From positions 1 through 16,346 of the forward strand of contig DUGS01000056.1 of NCBI GenBank assembly GCA_013331265.1: a DNA stretch of 16,346 bases, written 5' to 3'. The number at the start of each line of letters is the position of its first letter. The stretch's first letter is position 1. The position numbers were made by a program, and so were the translations under genes. The notes under the pieces are model-generated. The model saw only the letters and a program-made list of their open reading frames with translations, searched no databases and was not told the origin of the DNA. Below, in pieces: positions 7,469 through 13,374 of this stretch. The DNA is from Methanosarcina sp. (GTDB taxonomy: Archaea > Halobacteriota > Methanosarcinia > Methanosarcinales > Methanosarcinaceae).

Positions 7469-7500
7469 GAGGATTTCAGGAAAGAGACCTGAAATATCTC
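7469..7500. terminator. Hairpin between convergent genes
   Basis: ATTTCAGG (7473-7480) and CCTGAAAT (7488-7495) form a perfect 8-bp stem with a 7-base loop, extended by GAG/CTC after a small internal loop. It lies between the iscU-like stop (plus) and the CDF stop (minus), a typical site for a bidirectional terminator or a 3'-end protecting structure. It has no T-run next to it. Confidence 0.45.
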
Positions 7501-7508
7501 TGAGGGCC

Positions 7509-8663
7509 TCAATTGGGATGGGCAGTCGAAATATGAATTTTCTTTATGCTTCTCTTCTCTTCACTTTCAGGCACACAGTGACAGCACTCTCCTGAAGCTG
7601 TAATGGGATCTACATGGATGGTGGTCCCGGAAAGATAGGAAAAATTATCCAGAAGCTTTTCTCTTACAGCATTTGCAATTTCGTGCCCTTCCTCTACAGA
7701 AAGTGAAGGGTCAACAGAAGCATTAATCTCTGCATGGAGTCTGTGCCCTATCCAGCGGACTCTGAGATCTGTAATTTCACAGACACCTTCGACACTTTCG
7801 GCAATATCTTTTACCTTATCGAGGACTTCAGGTTCTACACCGTCAAGCAGGCGGGTAAATACGAGTTTGCTCGAGTCAAGGACTATTTTGAGGATGGCAA
7901 TTGTAATTAGCATACCTATAAGAGGGTCAAGGACTGGGTACCCGGACCAGACACCGATTGCCCCGAAAAGGACAGCAAGACTGGTGAAACCGTCCACCCG
8001 CGCATGGTATCCATCAGCAATAAGGGCTGCACTCCCGATCTCTTTTCCGACCTTCATCCGGAACTGCGCAACGACCTCGTTTCCAATACAGCCAATGATT
8101 GCAGCAAGGACTACAGCCTGCAAATGCTCTACAGGCTGAGGGTTTAAGAAACGGGTAAGGGATTCATAACCCGCAACTGCCGCACTGAAAAGGATAAGAA
8201 GAACAATAACCACACCTGCAAGGTCTTCTACTCTACCGTATCCGTAAGAGAAGCGTTTGCTAGGCTTTCTTCTTGCCAGGGAAAAGGCTATTGCGAGGGG
8301 GATTGCTGTTGATGCGTCCCCGAAGTTGTGAATGGTATCGGCAAGAAGGGCAACACTACCCGAAATATAAACAATGAAAATCTGCAGAACGGCTGTGAAC
8401 ATCAGCCCTATAAAGGACCATTTGACAGCCCAGAGCCCTTTACTGGTAGCAATTATGGAAGGGTCCACTTTCCCGTGCGTATGGCTGTGCCCGTGGGAAT
8501 TCTCATGGGGATGCGCATGCGAGTGAGTATGGGAGAATTTATGAGAAAGTGAATGGAGGAAAAGATTGAAACCAAAAAGTCTGTGTTTGTGATTTTGTTC
8601 ATGGCCTTCCTTAGAAGCATTATTATTATCGTGCAGGCGATTGCCGGAATTCTGTCTGGGCAT
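7509..8663 (-). CDS. Cation diffusion facilitator (CDF) metal exporter with His-rich N-terminus
   Basis: A 384-residue CDF transporter, which exports divalent metal such as Zn(II) in exchange for protons at the cytoplasmic membrane. Residues 1-65 hold about 15 histidines, many in HxH patterns, a likely cytosolic metal buffer. About six membrane helices follow. The metal site is visible in helix 2 (LLADTIHNFGD: Asp109, His112, Asp116) and helix 5 (LIADGYHARVD: Asp217, His220, Asp224), the H/D pattern usual for zinc carriers. Residues ~275-352 are the cytosolic regulatory domain (WIGHRLHAEINASVDPS and TIHVDP). An unusual Cys360-Cys361-His362-Cys363 cluster near the C-terminus may bind metal. 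The start is the ATG with AGGGG just before it. It is convergent with the Fe-S genes and has its own promoter. Confidence 0.92.
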   Translation of the reverse strand: MPRQNSGNRLHDNNNASKEGHEQNHKHRLFGFNLFLHSLSHKFSHTHSHAHPHENSHGHSHTHGKVDPSIIATSKGLWAVKWSFIGLMFTAVLQIFIVYISGSVALLADTIHNFGDASTAIPLAIAFSLARRKPSKRFSYGYGRVEDLAGVVIVLLILFSAAVAGYESLTRFLNPQPVEHLQAVVLAAIIGCIGNEVVAQFRMKVGKEIGSAALIADGYHARVDGFTSLAVLFGAIGVWSGYPVLDPLIGMLITIAILKIVLDSSKLVFTRLLDGVEPEVLDKVKDIAESVEGVCEITDLRVRWIGHRLHAEINASVDPSLSVEEGHEIANAVREKLLDNFSYLSGTTIHVDPITASGECCHCVPESEEKRSIKKIHISTAHPN

Positions 8664-8713
8664 CTATTTCCCCTCATTTTGATTCAGTTATCAATATTAA
8701 ACTTGGCAATCAC

Positions 8714-8722
8714 TTTATAAAT
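8714..8722 (-). promoter_or_regulatory. TATA box of the CDF gene
   Basis: On the minus strand ATTTATAAA lies about 55 bases before the start codon at 8663. This predicts a transcription start near 8691 and a leader of roughly 28 nt that includes the ribosome binding site. Confidence 0.5.
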
Positions 8723-8867
8723 AGGTATTTATCTTTAAAAAATAATTTATTATGCGTTCGATCACACATTTTTTTGGAAAAATAACATAAAAAAGCGCTC
8801 TTTTATTTGTGTCATTTATTTCCAGGCCATTGTAAGATAACAAAGAATTGAGTATTTATTACTCAAA

Positions 8868-8915
8868 GTGATGATATGGCTGGTACTTCAGACAGACACA
8901 TTATACCGATACTGA
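8868..8915 (+). ncRNA. Candidate C/D-box guide RNA
   Basis: A box C (GTGATGA, 8868-8874) and a box D (CTGA, 8912-8915) are 48 nt apart end to end, the usual size of archaeal C/D guide RNAs. AAA before box C can pair with TTT after box D, and a seven-T run (8916-8922) follows. The internal D' and C' boxes are poor matches, and no rRNA or tRNA target could be tested. A 7-bp inverted repeat (TTGAGTA at 8848-8854, TACTCAA at 8860-8866) lies directly upstream. Short motifs like these can arise by chance. Confidence 0.22.
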
Positions 8916-9179
8916 TTTTTTTGAAAATTACATCTCTTTGAGAGTTTCATCCTTTTATGTTTTGGCTCCAGGTTTGATTTTTAAATAATATTCTTATTCT
9001 AAATTTTACAGATTGACACATATGGGCGAAAAAATGTTAATTCTTCAAAAAATATCTTTAAAGGGAAAAGACAGGAAATTATGGATTTGCTCTATGATGT
9101 GAGCAAATAAGAAAAAGGAAAATTTGAAAAAGAAAAGTAAAAGCACATGAAGGGGAATAAGACAAAGTTAATTTAAGAC

Positions 9180-9223
9180 GAGTCCTGTCCCGAAAACAGG
9201 GAAAATTTTGTCCCTTCGGACTC
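9180..9223. repeat. Nested inverted repeat with alternative inner pairings
   Basis: GAGTCC (9180-9185) and GGACTC (9218-9223) form an outer 6-bp stem. Inside, the GGGA at 9199-9202 can pair with either of two TCCC copies (9188-9191 or 9211-9214), giving mutually exclusive hairpins. It is followed by an A-run and then a TATA box. It may be an operator or the end of an RNA; function unknown. Confidence 0.3.
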
Positions 9224-9235
9224 AAAAAATGAGTG

Positions 9236-9243
9236 TATATAAA
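9236..9243 (+). promoter_or_regulatory. TATA box without an assigned gene
   Basis: TATATAAA is a good archaeal TATA box on the plus strand, predicting a transcript start near 9265. No protein gene begins downstream within the next 600 bases, so it could drive a non-coding RNA through the hairpin-rich region or be fortuitous. Confidence 0.35.
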
Positions 9244-9386
9244 GCCTTATTCATTCTCTGCCCTGACACGGCATGTAAATCTGGATCATTACAGATAAAA
9301 CAGATTTCCTGAGCTCATTATCTTAAGAACTAAGACCTGTTACCCAAATCAGTACACTTACGTAGTTTTCGAGTTTTAATAAAAAT

Positions 9387-9408
9387 GGATAGGATCAATC
9401 CCCTATCC
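9387..9408 (-). terminator. Hairpin plus T-tract terminator
   Basis: GGATAGG (9387-9393) and CCTATCC (9402-9408) form a 7-bp perfect stem with an 8-base loop. Read on the minus strand it is followed by ATTTTTATT, the form of an intrinsic terminator for the unit described above. Confidence 0.45.
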
Positions 9409-9628
9409 TCAAAGCGAACAGATATTTAATCAGCTGGTGCTGATCCCGGGAACTGTGCACCCCCGGGAGATATCCGGCAGAATAGAAATAGGACAAATTC
9501 TTAAACAGAGAGGTGAACCAGGGAGTTACAGGACGATTCAAACTTAAAAAGAACTCAAAAACAACCCAGTTTTCAACATCCAATATAAAATATCGCTCGG
9601 GAGAGGGGTCTCTCGGGCAAACCTCCAT
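9387..9628 (-). ncRNA. Structured minus-strand transcription unit (RNA or 77-residue protein)
   Basis: A frame of 77 codons runs from an ATG at 9628 to a TGA at 9395-9397; the product is aromatic-rich and unrecognised (contains SLNRPVTPWFTSLFKNLSYF). A TATA-like ATTAAATAATT on the minus strand (about 9651-9661) sits ~28 bases before the ATG, fitting a leaderless transcript. The region is dense in perfect stems: 9429-9444 (ATCAGC/GCTGAT), 9444-9468 (TCCCGGG/CCCGGGA) and one near 9598-9615. The unit ends in a stem of GGATAGG/CCTATCC (9387-9408), followed on the minus strand by a T-rich tail, like an intrinsic terminator overlapping the stop codon. The terminator and promoter support transcription; whether the product is RNA or protein is open. 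Confidence 0.35.
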
Positions 9629-9880
9629 ATTCTCATTTTTAAAAATTAGAATTATTTAATAGTGAGAAAAAGGCTTATTATGAAAAACTAGACAATTCAT
9701 ATTTTTTAGATTAGAGCTCACCCATAATCTATTTTGGAGTAACCAATCCCTTTTCCAGTTCAGAGAGATTTAATCTTTTTTATAGAGACTAATTTAACTT
9801 TTTAGATCCAGATTGAGTTATCCATTCTCGATTTTCTTCTTACCCGAATAATAAAAATAAACAGTTATATCAAATTGGAA

Positions 9881-9890
9881 GTATAAAATA
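9881..9890 (+). promoter_or_regulatory. TATA box of the methyltransferase gene
   Basis: GTATAAAATA lies about 50-58 bases before the ATG at 9939 and predicts a start near 9911, leaving room for the ribosome binding site GGAAGTGA at 9926-9933. Confidence 0.4.
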
Positions 9891-9938
9891 ATACCATTTC
9901 AGGTTGAGAAGAAAGCTAGTAAGAAGGAAGTGAATGAA

Positions 9939-10634
9939 ATGAATAAGGAAAATACTAAGAATGGAAAAATGGAAAGCGGTATGGGAAAAGAGATCCTTAA
10001 TGAGCAGCAGCCTCACTGGGAGAAGGTATTTTCGAACACAGGCTCCAGGTTTGGGGACGAGCCAAGTTATCCTGCCCGGAAAGCTGCGGCTGTTTTTGAA
10101 AAAGAAGGAAAAAAGAAAATCCTGGAACTTGGAGGAGGCCAGGGCAGAGATACCTGCTATTTTGCCAGCAAAGGTTTTTCAGTCCATTCACTTGACTACA
10201 CTGAAAGCGGATCAAAGTCAATAAAAGAAAAAGCAGAAAATATGGGCCTTTCGGCTTCAGTAACTGCTCTCAGGCACGATGTAAGAAATCCTCTCCCTTT
10301 TGAAAACGGGACTTTTGATGCCTGCTATTCTCACATGCTCTACTGCATGGCTCTAACTACCAGTGAACTGGAATTCCTATGCAATGAGGTCAAAAGAGTG
10401 ATCAAGCCAGGCGGGGTAAATATCTATACAGCCAGAAATACAGGGGATGCCCATTACGGGACAGGAATTCACAGAGGGGAAAATATGTATGAAATCGCGG
10501 GAGGTTTTATAGTGCATTTTTTCAGCAGAGAAAAAGTAGAGCACCTTGCAAAAGGGTACAGGAGTTTCGAGGTTGAGGAGTTTGAGGAAGGGGAACTACC
10601 AAGGAAATTGTACATGGTAACCATGAGGAAATGA
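9939..10634 (+). CDS. Class I SAM-dependent methyltransferase
   Basis: A 231-residue Rossmann-fold methyltransferase. Motif I is ILELGGGQGRDTCYFASKG (61-79), the glycine-rich SAM loop; the acidic ribose-binding residue is Asp86 in VHSLDYT. Motif IV-like residues are DVRNPLPFENGTFDACYSHM (114-133), and the post-motif is VKRVIKPGGVNIYTARN (151-167). The fold resembles TehB/UbiE-type small-molecule methyltransferases, but the substrate cannot be read. The start is the ATG at 9939 because GGAAGTGA sits five bases upstream; a GTG at 9930 lies within that ribosome binding site. The gene has its own promoter and is convergent with the FilR1-type regulator, 91 bases away, so no operon partner is visible. 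No signal peptide or membrane helix is present. Confidence 0.88.
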   Translation: MNKENTKNGKMESGMGKEILNEQQPHWEKVFSNTGSRFGDEPSYPARKAAAVFEKEGKKKILELGGGQGRDTCYFASKGFSVHSLDYTESGSKSIKEKAENMGLSASVTALRHDVRNPLPFENGTFDACYSHMLYCMALTTSELEFLCNEVKRVIKPGGVNIYTARNTGDAHYGTGIHRGENMYEIAGGFIVHFFSREKVEHLAKGYRSFEVEEFEEGELPRKLYMVTMRK

Positions 10635-10725
10635 AGGAAAAGAGATTCCCTGCATAGCGGCATTCCCTCCATTGTCTGAAGATAAGGCCTTGGATAAAGG
10701 ATTGATGATTCAGGGTAGTGAAACA

Positions 10726-11595
10726 TTAGAGAGAACAAATAGGCCTGGAATTCTTTTTGTAATATGCAAAAAGTTCCTCTCCCCACTTTAGAGCTCCTTT
10801 ATCAAAGCTTACAATGTAGTTTCGGTCAACCCTGCCATGTTTATCAAGCAGGGAAAGCGCAAAGATTTTATCGGTAACTATCAGCATCATTGGTTTTTTC
10901 TCCCCATCAGACACGAAAAAATGTGAGTTTTCACAGTCCAGAAAACGCTGAATTTCTTTTTTATACTCCGGAAGGCCCATTTTTAGAACGGAAATGTCAC
11001 TGAAAACTGTGTCTGATTTTGGGAGGCATTCGGCCTGGATACTTTCGAAAACCGATTGGGTCAGGATAATTGTAAAGTCAATCTTCTTTTCAATAAATTC
11101 CAGACAGGCTAGATGGTAAGCTGGATGGATAGCAGAAACAAATACCATAATGCGGGAAGAAGACAACATGCATTTTACGATATCTTTCTGGACTTTAAAT
11201 ATATGAGAGAGATCAGATTTCAGAACCCTGCACCGTCCCAGCTCTCCGATTCTCGTAAGAAGATAAAAAGGAATAGAACTCAAATCATGTTCGGACCAGA
11301 AATCTCTGTTTTCCTCATATACATTCAGTGTATTTAGCAAAAACTGTACGTTTGTGGCTATTACTGTCCCCATTTCAGAAAGAGAATATACTCCATCTGT
11401 CTGGATAACCAGACCTAGCTCAATCAGCTTTTTGATCTGGGGAATCATTGATTTCCATGGAAAATCAAATGCATTTTTGATCTCGTCACTGCTTTTAGGG
11501 CCTTCCTCTTTTAACAGCAGAAGAAGATTCTTTCGCTTTTCAGAAAGAAAAATTGCATCAAGCAACGAAGAACTGGTACCAGAAACTTGGCTCAT
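10726..11595 (-). CDS. Winged-helix regulator with FilR1 (DUF1724) domain, copy 1
   Basis: A 289-residue transcription factor. Residues ~12-75 are an ArsR/TrmB-like winged helix (FLSEKRKNLLLLLKEEGPKS, then IPQIKKLIELGLV and a wing with GVYSLSEMG). Residues ~130-285 match the FilR1/DUF1724 effector domain, with the typical IVTDKIFALSLLDKHGRVD and ALKWGEELFAYYKK near the end. In Methanosarcina, proteins of this architecture (Msr group) control methyltransferase and substrate genes; the target here is unknown. A paralogue lies about 530 bases upstream on the same strand; the winged-helix halves are nearly alike while the effector halves have diverged. The ATG at 11595 has no good ribosome binding site, and a palindrome overlapping a TATA-like sequence sits 22 bases before it, suggesting a leaderless transcript and possible self-control. 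Confidence 0.88.
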   Translation of the reverse strand: MSQVSGTSSSLLDAIFLSEKRKNLLLLLKEEGPKSSDEIKNAFDFPWKSMIPQIKKLIELGLVIQTDGVYSLSEMGTVIATNVQFLLNTLNVYEENRDFWSEHDLSSIPFYLLTRIGELGRCRVLKSDLSHIFKVQKDIVKCMLSSSRIMVFVSAIHPAYHLACLEFIEKKIDFTIILTQSVFESIQAECLPKSDTVFSDISVLKMGLPEYKKEIQRFLDCENSHFFVSDGEKKPMMLIVTDKIFALSLLDKHGRVDRNYIVSFDKGALKWGEELFAYYKKNSRPICSL

Positions 11596-11616
11596 GTGTT
11601 TGTCTCGCCTGGTATA

Positions 11617-11634
11617 TTATAACAAAAGTTATAA
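11617..11634. promoter_or_regulatory. 18-bp palindrome at the regulator promoter (operator candidate)
   Basis: TTATAACAAAAGTTATAA is a perfect inverted repeat (7-bp arms, 4-base centre) ending 22 bases before the regulator's ATG. Its AT-rich arm on the minus strand (GTTATAATATACC) overlaps the expected TATA position for a leaderless transcript. A winged-helix dimer bound here would block transcription, so autoregulation is plausible. Confidence 0.45.
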
Positions 11635-11681
11635 GCTCACTGAGATCCTCAATGATACTCCGTAAATTCCGTTTATTTGAA

Positions 11682-11746
11682 CCTCATAACAACATGAGGA
11701 AATTCCAAAGGATGTTGCCACATCCAAAGCCATTGGAATATTCCAA
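11682..11746. repeat. Cluster of inverted repeats in the regulator upstream region
   Basis: CCTCAT (11682-11687) pairs with ATGAGG (11694-11699). GGATGT (11710-11715) pairs with ACATCC (11720-11725). TTGGAAT (11733-11739) can pair either with ATTCCAA at 11702-11708, enclosing the second stem, or with ATTCCAA at 11740-11746, forming the perfect palindrome TTGGAATATTCCAA. These pairings exclude each other. If the distal TATA box at 11792-11801 is used, all of this lies in the 5' leader of the regulator mRNA. Confidence 0.4.
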
Positions 11747-11791
11747 CCGCAAAGTAAAAATCTTCATCGTTTTGGTTATATATGAATAGGA

Positions 11792-11804
11792 ATTATATAA
11801 ATTC
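11792..11804 (-). promoter_or_regulatory. Distal TATA box of regulator copy 1
   Basis: On the minus strand GAATTTATATAAT contains a consensus archaeal TATA box. The same 13 bases occur upstream of regulator copy 2 (13043-13055), so both paralogues probably inherited this promoter. Here it would give a leader of about 175 nt. Confidence 0.45.
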
Positions 11805-11857
11805 GATAGATAGAACAACCGTTTTACTATCTTTATAATTGGGTTAAATATTAAGAT

Positions 11858-11989
11858 GTGGTAGATGCGCTGTGGTTTTCTTCAGGAGCTATCGAGAAGC
11901 GATATACTCCCTCCGAAAGAGACGCTGTTGATGAAAAATCAATGAATCTCAGAAGCTCTGAGGAAAACCTACAGCAAATACAATTCTAA
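11858..11989 (+). CDS. Possible 43-residue ORF or gene remnant
   Basis: A GTG-started frame of 43 codons (begins VVDALWFSSG, ends NLQQIQF) with coding-like composition and a hydrophilic C-terminal half. A TATA-like TTTATAATT (11832-11840) lies about 22 bases before the GTG, which would fit a leaderless transcript; there is no ribosome binding site. I do not recognise the sequence. It may be the tail of a decayed gene inserted between the two regulators. Confidence 0.2.
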   Translation: MVDALWFSSGAIEKRYTPSERDAVDEKSMNLRSSEENLQQIQF

Positions 11990-12122
11990 TTTTTAAGAAA
12001 GTTTTTACCATGGGAAACTAGGATATATTCTGAAGAAATTGATCCTGTTCACGAAACCCTGCCCCTCCTTTTTGAATCCTTGCACTCTCCTGAAATATAA
12101 GGCAAAAATGGGAGAAACAAAC
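11990..12122. other. Spacer 3' of regulator copy 2
   Basis: About 130 bases with no gene, no strong inverted repeat and no clear minus-strand T-run to end the regulator transcript. Together with 11596-11857 it makes up the 527-base gap between the two regulators. Confidence 0.5.
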
Positions 12123-13016
12123 TCAAAGGGCAGACAAAAATGCAGTCGCAGGCTTCGATCTCTCCTTATAATACATGAAAAGTTCTTCTCCCCATTTTAA
12201 AGCCTGAGGCTCGGAACTGATCAGAAACTTGGACGTTAACCTTCCTTTTTTGTCCGGTAGAGCTAATAAAAAGATCTTATCTGTAACGATCATTGACATC
12301 GGGTTTAAATCAACTTCATAGACCAGGAAATTAGAAGCTTTACTGCTCAGGATATTCTTTATTTTCTGCTTATATTCAATAAGGGCTCTATTAAGAATTG
12401 AGTTATTCATTTTTATATGTAGAAGCTCAGAATTGGATTCTGTCTGAAGAATATCAAGAACTGATTTCGTAATAATTGCCGTAGATTCAATGCCTTTTTC
12501 CATATATTCAGAATAAAGAAAAGGAGAAGAAGGATGAAATACCGAAACAAAAGACATAATACGCTTTGAATCTACCAGATTATTCATAAGCTCTTCTGGG
12601 ACCCAGAAAACATTTGAAAGGTTCCTTTCCAGAATGTTAATATGTCCCAGCTCTCTAACCCTTGTAAGCAAATGGAAGGGAATAGAGCTCAGGTCGTGTT
12701 CACCCCAGAAATCCAGGTTTTCTTCGTATATAGAAAGCGTATTCAGGAAAAACTGCATATTAGTAACAATCGCTGCACCCATATCCGAAAGAGTATACAT
12801 TCCCTCATCTTCAAGAACCAGCCCCCAGTCTATTAATTTCTTTATTTGTGGAGTAATTGATTTCCAGGGAAAATCAAATACATCCTTAATGTCCTCACTG
12901 CTTTTAGGGCCCTTTTCTTTCAGGAGCAAAAGAAGGTTCTTTCGTTTCTCAGAAAGAAAAATCGTATTAAGAAGCGAAAGTTTGGTTTCTACTCTGATAT
13001 ATGCTTTCGATTTCAT
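12123..13016 (-). CDS. Winged-helix regulator with FilR1 (DUF1724) domain, copy 2
   Basis: A 297-residue paralogue of the neighbouring regulator. The winged helix covers ~17-80 and shares long identical blocks with copy 1 (IFLSEKRKNLLLLLKE, PQIKKLI, then EHDLSSIPF). The FilR1 effector domain (~135-290) keeps MIVTDKIFLLALPDKKGRL and ALKWGEELFMYYKE, but the middle part that would sense a ligand is much less alike. The two proteins may therefore bind related DNA sites while responding to different signals. AAGGT sits four bases before the ATG, and a consensus TATA box about 30 bases upstream predicts a transcript start close to 13021, nearly leaderless. A tandem duplication is the simplest origin. 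Regulated genes cannot be named from this window. Confidence 0.88.
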   Translation of the reverse strand: MKSKAYIRVETKLSLLNTIFLSEKRKNLLLLLKEKGPKSSEDIKDVFDFPWKSITPQIKKLIDWGLVLEDEGMYTLSDMGAAIVTNMQFFLNTLSIYEENLDFWGEHDLSSIPFHLLTRVRELGHINILERNLSNVFWVPEELMNNLVDSKRIMSFVSVFHPSSPFLYSEYMEKGIESTAIITKSVLDILQTESNSELLHIKMNNSILNRALIEYKQKIKNILSSKASNFLVYEVDLNPMSMIVTDKIFLLALPDKKGRLTSKFLISSEPQALKWGEELFMYYKERSKPATAFLSAL

Positions 13017-13042
13017 TTTACCTTAATAATATACCTGAACGG

Positions 13043-13055
13043 ATTATATAAATTC
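13043..13055 (-). promoter_or_regulatory. TATA box of regulator copy 2
   Basis: GAATTTATATAAT on the minus strand, centred about 31 bases before the start codon. It is identical over 13 bases to the distal promoter of copy 1. Confidence 0.5.
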
Positions 13056-13374
13056 ACTGAAAAAAATCTTTTTATTTGGAAAAAGGAGTTTTGAAGCTAT
13101 CAAGTCTGGAAGTTATCTATTATCTTTTGCTTTACTCACAAAATAAATGGGGAAAATTGAAGCCTCATATGACCACATTTTATAATATATATCAAAGTGG
13201 CCAGTCCTTTTTGCCAATTCCATGGGCACTTGTCTGGTAAGAGAACCTGATCCGGTTCTTCACTGAGAAGAAATAGATCCACCGTTTTGGCTATAAGAAA
13301 CATAGAACAAAATGTAAGATGGTATTCCCAAAAAGAAGTTGGATAAAAAGCTGTGAAAACCTGGAGGTTTTAAG
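13056..13374. other. Divergent spacer with a promoter for the cupredoxin-like gene
   Basis: About 320 bases between divergent genes. A plus-strand TATA stretch, TTTTATAATA (13178-13187), would start a transcript near 13210 with a ~165-nt leader; another weaker one (GCTATAAGAA) near 13290 would give a ~60-nt leader. Short CCAC/GTGG arms flank the first TATA stretch. No gene or RNA was recognised. Confidence 0.4.
13363..13368 (+). promoter_or_regulatory. Ribosome binding site placed before an ACG codon
   Basis: GGAGGT is a full-strength ribosome binding site. Six bases after it comes ACG (13375-13377), in frame with a complete signal peptide. No ATG, GTG or TTG lies at the right distance, which suggests ACG is the start or is a mutated ATG. 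Confidence 0.6.

Larger units (their letters stand above)
8723..9938. other. Long spacer between the CDF and methyltransferase genes
   Basis: About 1.2 kb without a convincing full-size gene. It is AT-rich except for islands near 9180-9225 and 9385-9620, which carry most of the inverted repeats. It holds a C/D-box-like element (8868-8915), a nested inverted repeat (9180-9223), a plus-strand TATA box (9236-9243), a structured minus-strand unit (9387-9628) and the methyltransferase promoter; each is listed separately. The stretches 8923-9179 and 9662-9870 show nothing I can name. Confidence 0.6.

Noticed and set aside
8453..8677. Alternative minus-strand frame upstream of the CDF start
   Set aside because: It overlaps the His-rich CDF N-terminus in another frame; its Arg/Met/Pro repeats come from the HxH codons.
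9021..9101. 26-codon ATG frame in the long spacer
   Set aside because: No ribosome binding site, no recognisable features and within chance expectation for its length.
12634..13026. Plus-strand 130-codon frame opposite regulator copy 2
   Set aside because: A similar shadow exists opposite copy 1, as expected from antisense of conserved regulator sequence; no start signals.
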